Shown here piece after piece: positions 1 to 7,844 of a DNA stretch of 42,842 nt. The number at the start of each line of letters is the position of its first letter. Positions within the stretch are counted from its first letter, which is position 1. Source of the stretch: an uncultured Collinsella sp. Lineage in GTDB: Bacteria; Actinomycetota; Coriobacteriia; Coriobacteriales; Coriobacteriaceae. The notes under the pieces were generated by a model. It did no database searches, had not been told where the DNA came from, and worked only from the letters and a program-made list of their open reading frames with translations. The stretch is from NCBI GenBank assembly GCA_934630385.1, contig CAKTWE010000006.1, forward strand, positions 1 through 42,842, read 5' to 3'. A program made the position numbers and the translations under genes.

Positions 1-112
1 TGGCATAAACGGCGAAGTTCACCGCATTGCCACCGGGATACATGGTGTGGATATGCTCGTAGCGATCGACGACGTTATCGCCAAACCCAAGAGCGCTAAC
101 GTTGAATGTCAT
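1..112 (-). CDS. PfkB-family sugar kinase, N-terminal fragment (fructoselysine-6-kinase-like)
   Basis: Only the first 37 codons are in the window; the gene runs off the left edge. The peptide begins MTFNVSALGFGDNVVDRYEH and continues with a PGGNAVNFAVYA stretch. The early GDNVVD and the GGNAVN segment are the substrate-binding start of the PfkB (ribokinase) fold, and the pattern resembles FrlD-type fructoselysine 6-kinases more than fructokinases. An ATG at 112 follows a purine-rich GAGGGGAGC ribosome site. These kinases phosphorylate a sugar or sugar adduct in the cytoplasm. The exact substrate is inference from a short fragment. The HAD phosphatase gene lies just upstream on the same strand. 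Confidence 0.7.
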   Translation of the reverse strand, partial: MTFNVSALGFGDNVVDRYEHIHTMYPGGNAVNFAVYA

Positions 113-172
113 AGTGCCGCTCCCCTCTCGTCCCAACGAGATCGCTGTAATAGCCGCCGTACCACCCCGGCC

Positions 173-832
173 CTACGCGAGTTCCAACAAATCGGGCAGC
201 TGGTCGATAATCTTATCCGCAGCATCTTGGCTAAATCCAAAGCGCTCCTCGCGCTTGGCGATTACCGTCAGACCGGCGCGCTTACCTGCGGTAATGCCAT
301 ACAGAGAGTCTTCCACACAGCAACAGCAATCAGCAGGCAATCCCAAACGATCTATGGTATGCAGATAGATATCAGGATCGGGTTTGCTGCGCTTGAACTG
401 CTCACCCGAGACCAAAAACTCAAAGTAATCGCGAATGCCGCAGGTACCCAGCACCTCCTCGATATTGTTGAGAGGCGACGACGATGCCAGCGCAACGCGA
501 ACCCCACGTTCTTTCAGCCCCGTCAGCGTCTCGGCAACGCCGGAGTTGAGCAGCTTTCTATAGTCGCAGGGATACGCACTCGCCCACACCTCATAGCGTG
601 CCTCGGCAGCCTCGACGCCGAGCTTGCCCAAGCCCGCACGCTCATGCCAATCGACGAGCACCCTCTGAAAATCACGGTGCGATGACCCCACAATTGCATT
701 GAGTTCGTCACGCGTCACAGAAATCTGCAGGTAATCGATAAACTTCTCGAGTTCCTTTTGATAGTAAAACTCGGTGTCGACCAAAACACCATCCATGTCA
801 AAGATAACGGCGTCGAACGGAAATGCGGACAC
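173..832 (-). CDS. HAD-superfamily hydrolase (beta-phosphoglucomutase/sugar-phosphatase-like)
   Basis: A 219-residue cytoplasmic HAD subfamily IA protein. Motif I is FDMDGVLVD (nucleophile Asp12, acid/base Asp14), motif II is ASSS around the middle, the conserved Lys lies in the KRSKPDPDIY stretch, and motif III acidic residues are in CVEDSLYG. These are typical of beta-phosphoglucomutases and small sugar phosphatases. I chose the GTG at 832 because AGGGAGG lies 6 bases upstream; a longer reading from an ATG at 880 would run through a terminator hairpin and adds a poorly conserved extension. The PfkB kinase follows on the same strand after 60 bases, suggesting joint sugar-phosphate metabolism. 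Substrate unknown. Confidence 0.85.
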   Translation of the reverse strand: MSAFPFDAVIFDMDGVLVDTEFYYQKELEKFIDYLQISVTRDELNAIVGSSHRDFQRVLVDWHERAGLGKLGVEAAEARYEVWASAYPCDYRKLLNSGVAETLTGLKERGVRVALASSSPLNNIEEVLGTCGIRDYFEFLVSGEQFKRSKPDPDIYLHTIDRLGLPADCCCCVEDSLYGITAGKRAGLTVIAKREERFGFSQDAADKIIDQLPDLLELA

Positions 833-847
833 GGCACCCTCCCTAAC

Positions 848-872
848 AAAAAGGCGCCCGCAAGCGGACGCC
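848..872 (-). terminator. Intrinsic terminator after the Cof-type phosphatase gene
   Basis: On the minus strand a 9-base arm GGCGTCCGC pairs with GCGGGCGCC (one G-T wobble) and is followed by five T. It lies between the stop of the 896-1738 gene and the start of the 173-832 gene, so the second gene probably depends on its own promoter or on read-through. Confidence 0.75.
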
Positions 873-895
873 CGAACCATGCACTATCGGCGATT

Positions 896-1738
896 CTAAC
901 CCAGCAGCTGGTCAAGTGCCACCGCAATGCCATCTTCGTTGTTGTTGGCGGTCACCATCTGCGCCACTGCCTTAACCTCGTCGACGGCGTTACCCATGGC
1001 AACACCGGTGCCGGCCCACTCGATCATGGACTTGTCGTTCTGACCGTCGCCAAACGAAACGACCTCGCTGGCATCGATGCCGAGCTTGGGCAGGGCACCC
1101 TCGAGCGCGTGGGCCTTGTCGATACCGGGCGCCGTGTACTCAAAGTACCAGTCGGCCGTAAACATGCCCGAAAGCGTCTGCTTAAAGGGCGCATACATCT
1201 CCTCGTAATGCGCCTGCAGGTAGGCTGGATCGCCCGCGGTGAGCAGCTTGTCCACCGGATAGGCATCTGCCACTTCGTGAAGGCTTTCAACTTCACGGAT
1301 CTTGAGATCGCAGGCATCGCGCTCGTATTTGACGATGTTTTTCTGCGAGCCATCCGGCAGCGTAATCATACAGCGGTACGAATCCTCAACATGCAGATTG
1401 CGACCAAGCGAGATCATGGGGATCACATCATAGTTTTGCAGGTGATCAATCAGGCGATGCAATTCGTCGGCAGGCATAGCCTGATCGAACAGCACCTCAT
1501 CGGTCTGAGCGTCGACCACATGCGCGCCGTTAAAGGCCACCAGTAAACCATCATGGTTCTGAAGGTCGAGCTCCTGCGCCAAGGCGTGCAGCCCCCATGC
1601 GGGACGGCCCGAAGCCAAGATGAGCTTAATGCCCGACTCCTGCGCCGCGAGCAGCGTCTCGCGCGTACGCGGGCTGATCACCTTCTGATCGTTGGTAAGC
1701 GTACCGTCGATATCCATTGCGATGGCTTTAATTGCCAT
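896..1738 (-). CDS. Cof-type HAD phosphatase
   Basis: A 280-residue HAD subfamily IIB (Cof/YbjI/YidA) phosphatase. The N-terminus MAIKAIAMDIDGTLTND carries motif I (Asp9, Asp11), ASGRP is motif II, and GDGQNDKSMIEWAG near residue 230 is motif III/IV. The family dephosphorylates sugar phosphates, FMN or pyridoxal phosphate in the cytoplasm; the substrate cannot be read from sequence. The ATG at 1738 has AAGGAGG 6 bases upstream. It ends in a terminator at 848-872. A second Cof-type paralogue is at 30884-31681. Confidence 0.88.
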   Translation of the reverse strand: MAIKAIAMDIDGTLTNDQKVISPRTRETLLAAQESGIKLILASGRPAWGLHALAQELDLQNHDGLLVAFNGAHVVDAQTDEVLFDQAMPADELHRLIDHLQNYDVIPMISLGRNLHVEDSYRCMITLPDGSQKNIVKYERDACDLKIREVESLHEVADAYPVDKLLTAGDPAYLQAHYEEMYAPFKQTLSGMFTADWYFEYTAPGIDKAHALEGALPKLGIDASEVVSFGDGQNDKSMIEWAGTGVAMGNAVDEVKAVAQMVTANNNEDGIAVALDQLLG

Positions 1739-2227
1739 ATGTGCCTCCTTGCATCGTTTTTCCGTGCACCATCTTATCCGAGCCGGGGCACGTTCGCACG
1801 GCGCAGCGCATGACGGTTGCAAAACCACCCCATTTGAAACAAAGGCAAAAAAGTACTTGCAAAGACGCGTTCCGACATATAAGTTGGTAAAAGACCGCCG
1901 TTGCGGTTTTAAGTAGATCGAGCATATGAAGTTTGAGTTTTAGCGTGTAAGAGAAGGAAGATCGGCAAAGTACAACCCCAAACGCAATGACAACTTAATG
2001 AGGTAACTGCCACATGTGAGGCACCCAGGGCATTGCTGTCTCGATTTTGAGCACGACGCCTTCCGCCTTGCATGGGCCGTTCCATCCCGCCCCTGCAGCA
2101 ACTGCCTCACGGGCTCATTGAAAACCGCATAGCACCCCAACGTCAGCACATCACCCACGGCAAGCACATCACTCACGACAACCAACACATCAACAAACAG
2201 CACGAACATCAACCGATTGGAGAAGCT
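1739..2227. other. Divergent intergenic region with possible structured leader
   Basis: This 489-base gap separates the minus-strand Cof phosphatase from the plus-strand orphan operon. It holds a weak hairpin ACCGC-CGTT-GCGGT followed by T's near 1899-1915, and a potential leader fold at 2016-2110 (reported separately). An open frame upstream of the ATG at 2228 continues back to 2072, but it is rich in His/Gln from a low-complexity CACATCAC-type repeat at about 2140-2180 and I do not consider it translated. No gene is supported here. Confidence 0.4.
2016..2110 (+). ncRNA. Candidate structured 5' leader of the orphan operon
   Basis: GTGAGGCA at 2016-2023 is the perfect complement of TGCCTCAC at 2103-2110, and TTGCTG at 2033-2038 is the complement of CAGCAA at 2096-2101, giving two coaxial helices around a 57-base internal region. 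It lies 118 bases upstream of the first gene of the ClpP/VirD4-like operon. It matches no riboswitch class I recognise; fold and function are inference. Confidence 0.3.
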
Positions 2228-3118
2228 ATGACAAACCACCACGCTGAAGACGACGATCAGAAAAGCATTCTGGATGCCCGCATTGAGCGAGCATATGCAA
2301 ACGAATATGACGCCGCCTTTGCCGCCGCGACCATCAAGAACTACGCGTCGCTACCGCTCGCGACGCTCTTGGCCGACCACCCTCAACTGCTGAAGCGCTG
2401 CACAAAGATCATGGGCGACCCCGACATTCGCAAGCTGACAGACCCCTATGCCCCAAAACGCGACAACGATTCGTACGTTCTTACCGTAGGCTGCCTAGCC
2501 CATATGCTTACGGCGCTCGACACGAAACTCAAGCTCGAATGGGAACCCGACGAGCGTCATGAACTCGAAAGCAAGCGAAACACCCTGCGCACCGCACTGT
2601 TCCTTCCGTTGGACGGCCTCAAGCGCTGCAACGTCGAGCTCAATACACAGGCGCGGCAAAAGCCCGGGACCACGGGGCAGAAAACTCCAAGACCCCATGC
2701 GGCCATCGTCGACCGCAACCGATATAACCGCATGACCGCGCACTTTTCCGCCGAGGGAGCAGCCATAAGGACGCTGATCGACCTGCTGTGCCTCCTGAGC
2801 ATCAACGAGCTATTTGAGGGCTATCTCGCCCTTGTTCCCGCGACGGCACCCAAGTCGGTAGCAAAGATCATCGAGACCTGCAGACGCCAGTTTGAGCGCC
2901 ATCGCAATGGCAGCGAGATGAACGCCAGCATTGCGCAGTACTACGCGGCTCATTACAAAAATGACGGATGTGCCCCTGTCGAGCATCAGCTGCGGCTCGC
3001 CTACACCACGCCCGCCGCAACGCTCCATCGCTTTGGAGCCCTTGGCGCTTGCGAGCCGCACGAACAGGCAGCCTGCCCCACAACCGAGCTCGATCTCAGA
3101 CTCGGACGAACCCTGTAG
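2228..3118 (+). CDS. Protein of unknown function, first gene of orphan ClpP/VirD4-like operon
   Basis: A 296-residue soluble protein that I cannot assign to a family. It opens with an acidic segment (MTNHHAEDDDQ), has no signal peptide or membrane helix, and appears mostly helical, with a charged region around residues 95-120 and a basic linker (TRQ/KPGTTGQKTPRPH type) near 150. Several Cys are scattered without a clear metal motif. The ATG at 2228 follows GGAG at 7 bases. It precedes a ClpP-like gene by 63 bases and a VirD4/TraG-like ATPase after that, all on the plus strand, so its function probably lies with theirs. It could be an adaptor or substrate-recognition partner; this is inference from context only. 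Confidence 0.6.
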   Translation: MTNHHAEDDDQKSILDARIERAYANEYDAAFAAATIKNYASLPLATLLADHPQLLKRCTKIMGDPDIRKLTDPYAPKRDNDSYVLTVGCLAHMLTALDTKLKLEWEPDERHELESKRNTLRTALFLPLDGLKRCNVELNTQARQKPGTTGQKTPRPHAAIVDRNRYNRMTAHFSAEGAAIRTLIDLLCLLSINELFEGYLALVPATAPKSVAKIIETCRRQFERHRNGSEMNASIAQYYAAHYKNDGCAPVEHQLRLAYTTPAATLHRFGALGACEPHEQAACPTTELDLRLGRTL

Positions 3119-3181
3119 CCCGCCAGCCCCTCCGCGGGCAACAATCCTATTCCACAACACAACCAACAGAAAGGAGTCCTC

Positions 3182-3799
3182 ATGGACACCAATCATTCCC
3201 CCATCATCAGCCCCCTCACCATGCGTGAATCCGCCCGAGGTATCACGCTCACCAGCATTTACGATGAGATGCTCGCCCGTCGCGAGCTCTCCGTCATGGG
3301 AAACATCGAAACCCCGATGGCCCACGACCTATGCCAGCAGATCCGCCTGCTCGATGCCACCGACCCCAGCCGCCCCATCACCATATTTGTCGCCAGCGCC
3401 GGCGGAAGCGTGCGATCGGGTCTTGCGATCTATGACGCCATGCGCCTCGCATCGTGCCCCATCCGCACCGTCTGCCTGGAATTCGCCGCGTCCATGGGCG
3501 CCGTGATCTTTATGGGCGGCGACGATCGCCGTATGGCGCCCCATGCAGAGCTCATGATTCACGACCCGCTGATCCCCCAGGGGGCAGGCGGCTCGGCACT
3601 TGCGCTGCAGGAAACCAGCCGGCGCCTTATGCAGACCCGCAAGACCCTCACGCAAATCCTCTCGGACCGCAGCGGCCTCACGCCCAAGCGCATCCAGTCC
3701 CTCACTGCAAAAGACACCTACCTTTCGGCCGAGCGCGCCGTCGAGCTCGGCTTTGCCCACGAAATCCTCTCGACCACCAAGGAGGTCGCCCATGTCTAA
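3182..3799 (+). CDS. ClpP-like serine peptidase
   Basis: A 205-residue ClpP/crotonase-fold protease subunit. The catalytic triad can be read as Ser104 in FAASMGA, His127 in AELMIHDPL and Asp178 in AKDTYLSAERAVELG, with spacing close to that of E. coli ClpP, and the oxyanion-loop GGS is at 74-76. It is therefore likely active. It differs from a housekeeping ClpP in its divergent N-terminus, and no Clp ATPase gene is beside it. The start follows AAAGGAG. Its 3' end overlaps the VirD4-like gene by 8 bases, indicating translational coupling. ClpP-like proteins with coupling-protein genes are known from actinobacterial conjugative elements, but no other conjugation gene is present here. Confidence 0.85.
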   Translation: MDTNHSPIISPLTMRESARGITLTSIYDEMLARRELSVMGNIETPMAHDLCQQIRLLDATDPSRPITIFVASAGGSVRSGLAIYDAMRLASCPIRTVCLEFAASMGAVIFMGGDDRRMAPHAELMIHDPLIPQGAGGSALALQETSRRLMQTRKTLTQILSDRSGLTPKRIQSLTAKDTYLSAERAVELGFAHEILSTTKEVAHV

Positions 3800-5102
3800 C
3801 CTCGCCAGCCGCGTCGCCGCATCTGAGTCCGCATCGTCCACCATCCTCGCCAAGGATCGAACGCTTTCCTGCGACACCCGCCAAACGGGACTCAACAACA
3901 ACGCACTTGTGATTGGCCCCTCGGGAGCCGGCAAGACCCGAAACGTCCTCAAGCCCAACCTGCTGCAAATGAACGCAAGCTACATCGTGCTCGACACCAA
4001 AGGCACGCTCTGTCGCGAAGCGGGACCCGTGCTGGCAGCCCACGGCTACCGCGTGCAATGCCTCAACTTCGCCGATCTCAACAACGCCCCGGCCCTTGCG
4101 CACGGCATCGAGCGCTGCGGCTACAACCCCCTGAGGCATATTCGCCGCAAGGCGGACGGCAGGCCCAACCAGCAGGACATCCTCTCGGTGGCAAAGGCAA
4201 TCTGCCCCATCGAGGACAACAACCAGCCTTTTTGGGATCATGCGGCAGCAAATCTGCTGTCGTGTTTCATCGCCTACGTCACAGAGCAGCTGCCCGCCGA
4301 CGAGCAGACGATCTGCTCGGTCATCAAGCTGATCGAGCACCTGGAGGACGGCGCCACGAGCCGATTGTTCGATGACCTGATCACGACCGATCCCCAAAGC
4401 TATGCCCTCTCGCTCTGGCGTCGCTACGCCATTACGCAAAGCGCCGAGCGCATGCACGCAAGCATCGTCGGCATTCTCGCCGAAAAGGTCATGTGCCTGG
4501 GGTTCGACGGCGCGACACAGCTCTACCAGGAATGCCATCAGGTGGACTTCGCCTCCATGGGACACGCCCCTTGCGCCCTGTTTGTAACCGTGAGCGATAT
4601 CGACCGCAATCTCGACCCACTGACCAGCCTCTTTATTACGCAGGCGTTTATGGGTCTCATGCGCGAGGCCGACAAGCAGCCCGACGGTAGCCTGCCCGTG
4701 CCCGTGCGCTTTATGCTCGACGATTTCGCAAACCTGCAGATTCCCCAGATCGACAACGTGCTCTCGATTATCCGAAGCCGCAACATCTGGGCAACGCTGC
4801 TGCTGCAGTCGACCAATCAGCTCGATGCGCTCTACGGGGAGGCGCGTGCACGCTCCATCATGGGCAACTGCGACGCGCATCTGGTATTGGCATTCCAGGA
4901 CCCCGAGAGCGCCCGGGTATTTTCCGACCGTGCCGACGCATTGCCCAGCACACTTATGGCGACGCCAATCGATCGCTCGTGGCTCTTTGTGCGTGGTCGT
5001 GCCCCCGAGCAGGTCGAACGCTTTAGGCTCGAAGACCATCCGCTGTACGGGGAACTGCCCGAAGCGCAGCGAGACACCACCCAGGTCGAATTCGCCCATT
5101 AA
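3792..5102 (+). CDS. Soluble VirD4/TraG-like ATPase
   Basis: A 436-residue RecA/FtsK-like ATPase related to type IV coupling proteins (VirD4/TraG/TraD). Walker A is GPSGAGKT at 42-49, Walker B is VRFMLDDF at 305-312, and the LLLQSTNQLDALYG segment at 336-349 corresponds to the conserved motif after Walker B in the family. Typical coupling proteins start with two membrane helices; this one starts almost directly at the nucleotide domain and shows no hydrophobic helix, so it is probably cytosolic or recruited by a partner. The ATG at 3792 has AAGGAGG 6 bases upstream, inside the ClpP-like gene. In conjugation the family feeds DNA or protein to a channel; the substrate of this orphan is unknown. 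Confidence 0.85.
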   Translation: MSNLASRVAASESASSTILAKDRTLSCDTRQTGLNNNALVIGPSGAGKTRNVLKPNLLQMNASYIVLDTKGTLCREAGPVLAAHGYRVQCLNFADLNNAPALAHGIERCGYNPLRHIRRKADGRPNQQDILSVAKAICPIEDNNQPFWDHAAANLLSCFIAYVTEQLPADEQTICSVIKLIEHLEDGATSRLFDDLITTDPQSYALSLWRRYAITQSAERMHASIVGILAEKVMCLGFDGATQLYQECHQVDFASMGHAPCALFVTVSDIDRNLDPLTSLFITQAFMGLMREADKQPDGSLPVPVRFMLDDFANLQIPQIDNVLSIIRSRNIWATLLLQSTNQLDALYGEARARSIMGNCDAHLVLAFQDPESARVFSDRADALPSTLMATPIDRSWLFVRGRAPEQVERFRLEDHPLYGELPEAQRDTTQVEFAH

Positions 5103-5140
5103 CAACGCCGCGCAGTCCGCCACGCTCGACCACAAACAGC

Positions 5141-5172
5141 AAGGGCCCGCATCCCAACGGATACGGGCCCTT
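5141..5172. terminator. Bidirectional terminator between the VirD4-like gene and pgi
   Basis: Arms AAGGGCCCGCATCC and GGATACGGGCCCTT pair over 14 positions with one mismatch around a CAAC loop. It sits between two converging genes and is followed by T-rich sequence on the minus strand (TTGCTGTTTG). Confidence 0.75.
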
Positions 5173-5203
5173 GTCAGCTATGCGTTACTTATCGCAGCGA
5201 ATC

Positions 5204-6898
5204 CTACTTGCGGTGAGCACGGTAGAACTCGATGAGTGCCTGGGTCGAAGCGTCCTGCTCGGCCTTGGCGGCGTCGTCGTGGAAGGCCGGGGTGATCTGC
5301 TTGGCAAGCTGCTTGCCCAGCTCGACGCCCCACTGGTCGTAGGAGTCGATGCCCCAGACCGTGCCCTCAACAAACGTGATGTGCTCGTACAGGGCGATGA
5401 GCTCGCCGAGCGCAAACGGGGTCAGCGTGTCACCGAAGATCGAGGTCGTCGGACGGTTGCCCTCAAAGCAGCGGGCTGGGACGATCTGCTCGGGCGTGCC
5501 CTCGGCGCGCACCTCATCGGCCGTCTTACCAAAGGCGAGCGCCTTGGTCTGGGCCAGGAAGTTGCCCAGGAACAGCTCATGCACGTCCTGACCGCTGTCG
5601 GTCGCAGGGTTGGCGGTATTGGCGAAGGCAATGAAATCGGCCGGGACCACCACGGTGCCCTGGTGCAGCAGCTGGTAGAAGGCGTGCTGACCGTTGGTGC
5701 CGGGCTCGCCCCAGAAGATCTCACCGGTATCGGAGGTCACAGCGCTGCCGTCCCAGCGGACGTGCTTGCCGTTGGACTCCATGGTGAGCTGCTGCAGGTA
5801 GGCCGGGAAACGGTGCAGGTACTGGCAGTACGGCAGCACGGCGTGGCTCTTGGAACCGAAGAAGTTGACGTACCAGACGTTGAGCAGGCCCATCAGCGCG
5901 ACGGCGTTGTTCTCGAGCGGGGTGTTGCAGAAGTACTCGTCGATGGCGTGGAAGCCCTCGAGGAACTGCTGGAAACGCTCGGGGCCGAGCACGACGATCA
6001 GCGACAGACCCACGGCAGAGTCAACGGAATAGCGGCCGCCGACCCAGTTCCAGAAACCGAAGGCGTTGGCCGGGTCGATACCGAAGGCCTCGACCTTCTC
6101 GAGTGCGGTGGAAACGGCGACGAAGTGCTTGGCCACGGCCTCGGCGTTCTGCTCATCGGAGCCGTCGATGGCGCCCTGAGCCTTGAGTTGCTCGAGCATC
6201 CAGGTCTTGACCTCACGGGCGTTGGTGAGGGTCTCGAGCGTGGTGAAGGTCTTGGAGACGATAATCACGAGCGTGGTCTCGGGATCCAAACCCTTGAGCT
6301 TCTCGGCCTGGTCGTTGGGGTCGATGTTGGAGATATAGCGGCAGTCGATACCGGCGTCGGCATAGGGACGCAGGGCCTCGTAAGCCATGACCGGGCCCAG
6401 ATCGGAGCCGCCGATGCCGATGGACACCAGGTGCTCGATCTTCTTGCCGGTAACGCCCTTCCACTCACCGGAGCGCACGCGCTCGGCGAAGGCATACATG
6501 CGGTCGAGGACCTCGTGCACGTCGGCGACGACATCCTGGCCGTCAACGATAAGCTGGCCCTTCTCGCTTGCCGGACGGCGCAGCGCGGTGTGCAGGACGG
6601 CGCGGTCCTCGGTGGTGTTGATGTGCTCGCCGGAGAACATGGCGTCGCGGCGCTCCTCGAGCTTCACCTCGCGGGCAAGATCGCACAGCAGCTTGACGGT
6701 CTCATCGGTCACCAGGTTCTTGGACAGGTCGAAGTGCAGGTCACCGGCGTCAAAGCTCAGCTTGTTCACGCGCTCTGCATCGGCAGCGAACCAGGCCTTG
6801 AGGTCGATGCCCTCGGCCTCGAGCTTCTCCTGATGGGCCTCGAGCGCCTTCCAAGCGGCGGTCGACGTAGCGTCGATAGGTGCGGCAACAGTTGCCAT
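5204..6898 (-). CDS. pgi: Glucose-6-phosphate isomerase
   Basis: A 564-residue cytoplasmic isomerase interconverting glucose 6-phosphate and fructose 6-phosphate in glycolysis and gluconeogenesis. Family signatures are the [16 protein letters not shown] phosphate-binding loop, [20 protein letters not shown] with the catalytic-region Arg, and [11 protein letters not shown] near the C-terminus containing the conserved Lys. Length fits the long bacterial form (about 550). I chose the ATG at 6898 because GAGGAGG lies 7 bases upstream; an in-frame ATG 9 codons earlier would place the ribosome site inside the gene. It is monocistronic, with a terminator downstream at 5141-5172. Confidence 0.96.
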   Translation of the reverse strand: MATVAAPIDATSTAAWKALEAHQEKLEAEGIDLKAWFAADAERVNKLSFDAGDLHFDLSKNLVTDETVKLLCDLAREVKLEERRDAMFSGEHINTTEDRAVLHTALRRPASEKGQLIVDGQDVVADVHEVLDRMYAFAERVRSGEWKGVTGKKIEHLVSIGIGGSDLGPVMAYEALRPYADAGIDCRYISNIDPNDQAEKLKGLDPETTLVIIVSKTFTTLETLTNAREVKTWMLEQLKAQGAIDGSDEQNAEAVAKHFVAVSTALEKVEAFGIDPANAFGFWNWVGGRYSVDSAVGLSLIVVLGPERFQQFLEGFHAIDEYFCNTPLENNAVALMGLLNVWYVNFFGSKSHAVLPYCQYLHRFPAYLQQLTMESNGKHVRWDGSAVTSDTGEIFWGEPGTNGQHAFYQLLHQGTVVVPADFIAFANTANPATDSGQDVHELFLGNFLAQTKALAFGKTADEVRAEGTPEQIVPARCFEGNRPTTSIFGDTLTPFALGELIALYEHITFVEGTVWGIDSYDQWGVELGKQLAKQITPAFHDDAAKAEQDASTQALIEFYRAHRK

Positions 6899-7023
6899 AA
6901 AGTCCTCCTCAACATACGGGCGCATACCTCCATGCGCCCGGATAATCAGATAGCCCTATTCTAGCGCAGGTCAAGACCGTAATCAGCGAGCGTTGCCAAT
7001 CCGCCCCCAAACGGCGACCGACC

Positions 7024-7084
7024 AAAAAGGGACAGGTTTCTTTTGGCAGGTCAAACGCTTTACCTACCAAAATTAACCTGTCCC
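7024..7084 (-). terminator. Long imperfect hairpin acting as terminator (intergenic repeat candidate)
   Basis: Arms at 7029-7051 and 7062-7084 start with GGGACAGGTT and end with AACCTGTCCC; 20 of 23 positions pair, with a 2x2 internal loop after 10 bp. On the minus strand five T follow the hairpin, so it can end transcription of the 7098-7673 gene. The stem is longer than a normal terminator and resembles the elements at 30814-30876 and 37103-37184. Confidence 0.65.
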
Positions 7085-7097
7085 TCCCTGGCAGATA

Positions 7098-7673
7098 TTA
7101 GGCCGCGGCACACACACTGCCGAGCAACTCGCGCAAAGGAGACCCAATGCCCTCAAGCAGTTCGGGCGCGATAATGGCAAAAACGGGAACCTCGCCGGCG
7201 CCAACGGCCTCGGGCACTTTGCCCTCCGAGACAATGCAACCGTAGGGAACGAAACCGTCGTCGCTGGTATCGAGCGCGGCCATGCGACGCGCGAGTTCGC
7301 GCGCAAAGCCGGCAGTATCGGCATCGCCGATCGCCAGGACAAAGTCAACGCCTTCGTCGGTCGCCAGGGCCACGGCTTCGTCGATCAGCTCGTCTTCCCC
7401 GTCGCCCTCAACCGAGCCGCAGCGAAAAAGCACGCGCTCGAGCAGAGCTCGATCAAGCGAGCCGAACGCCGCCGAGACGAGATCATCACGCGTATGCTTG
7501 TCACCGCCCAGCACCACCAGCGCCTTGGTGCCGCCGTAGTGAGCAACCAATCGTCCGCACCAGCGAGCCACGTCTCCATCCGCAACAAGGCGTGTCGGCA
7601 TACCAAACCCATAATTGACCATCTTTCCCACAACCCTTCCGTGCGTATAGGCGGTATCAATCGTTAGGCTCAT
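7098..7673 (-). CDS. Truncated iron-containing alcohol dehydrogenase-like protein
   Basis: A 191-residue protein resembling only the N-terminal NAD(P)-binding half of iron-dependent alcohol dehydrogenases (normally about 380 residues). The segment VNYGFGMPTRLVADGDV matches the family start, KALVVLGGD matches the first beta-strand turn, and GVDFVLAIGDAD sits where the family has the GGGS nucleotide loop, so the glycine loop is altered. The helical iron-binding half is absent, and the frame ends cleanly without a neighbouring fragment. It is probably not a dehydrogenase and may be a decayed or repurposed paralogue. The start at 7673 is uncertain: the ribosome site is weak, and an ATG at 7622 would fit the family N-terminus better. 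Confidence 0.6.
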   Translation of the reverse strand: MSLTIDTAYTHGRVVGKMVNYGFGMPTRLVADGDVARWCGRLVAHYGGTKALVVLGGDKHTRDDLVSAAFGSLDRALLERVLFRCGSVEGDGEDELIDEAVALATDEGVDFVLAIGDADTAGFARELARRMAALDTSDDGFVPYGCIVSEGKVPEAVGAGEVPVFAIIAPELLEGIGSPLRELLGSVCAAA

Positions 7674-7772
7674 GCTACGAAGCGAGGTTTTCCGAGCTGT
7701 TTCGCGCTCTTTAGAGCTGCGTTAAAAACCCGATGCAACCGCACGACCATATCTGCCAAAAAGGGTCAGGCT

Positions 7773-7801
7773 TTGACGATGTCCGCGCAAGTGGGTATTA
7801 T
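7773..7801 (+). promoter_or_regulatory. Sigma-70-type promoter of the Y-family polymerase operon
   Basis: TTGACG at 7773-7778 and TATTAT at 7796-7801 are separated by exactly 17 bases. The predicted start site falls in the first LexA-like box just downstream, so repressor binding would block initiation. Confidence 0.7.
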
Positions 7802-7832
7802 CGAACAGATATTCGATAAGAACATGTGTTTG
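7802..7832 (+). promoter_or_regulatory. Two LexA (SOS) box-like operators
   Basis: CGAACAGATATTCG at 7802-7815 and AGAACATGTGTTTG at 7819-7832 each match the Gram-positive/actinobacterial SOS box CGAAC-N4-GTTYG with one mismatch. They lie between the -10 hexamer and the GTG start of a Y-family polymerase, a classical SOS-induced gene. Binding by LexA is inference. Confidence 0.65.
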
Positions 7833-7844
7833 ATGGGAGGACGC

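Noticed and set aside
3182..3799. Housekeeping clpP
   Set aside because: A housekeeping clpP is typically near clpX or tig; this one is divergent at the N-terminus and coupled to a VirD4-like gene, so it is called ClpP-like only.
3702..5135. 477-codon minus-strand frame opposite the VirD4-like gene
   Set aside because: Shadow of a gene with Walker motifs; no ribosome site or family match.
5171..6964. 597-codon open frame on the plus strand opposite pgi
   Set aside because: Antisense shadow of pgi; its composition (Gly, Val, His, Leu, Asp) is that of complementary-strand translation.
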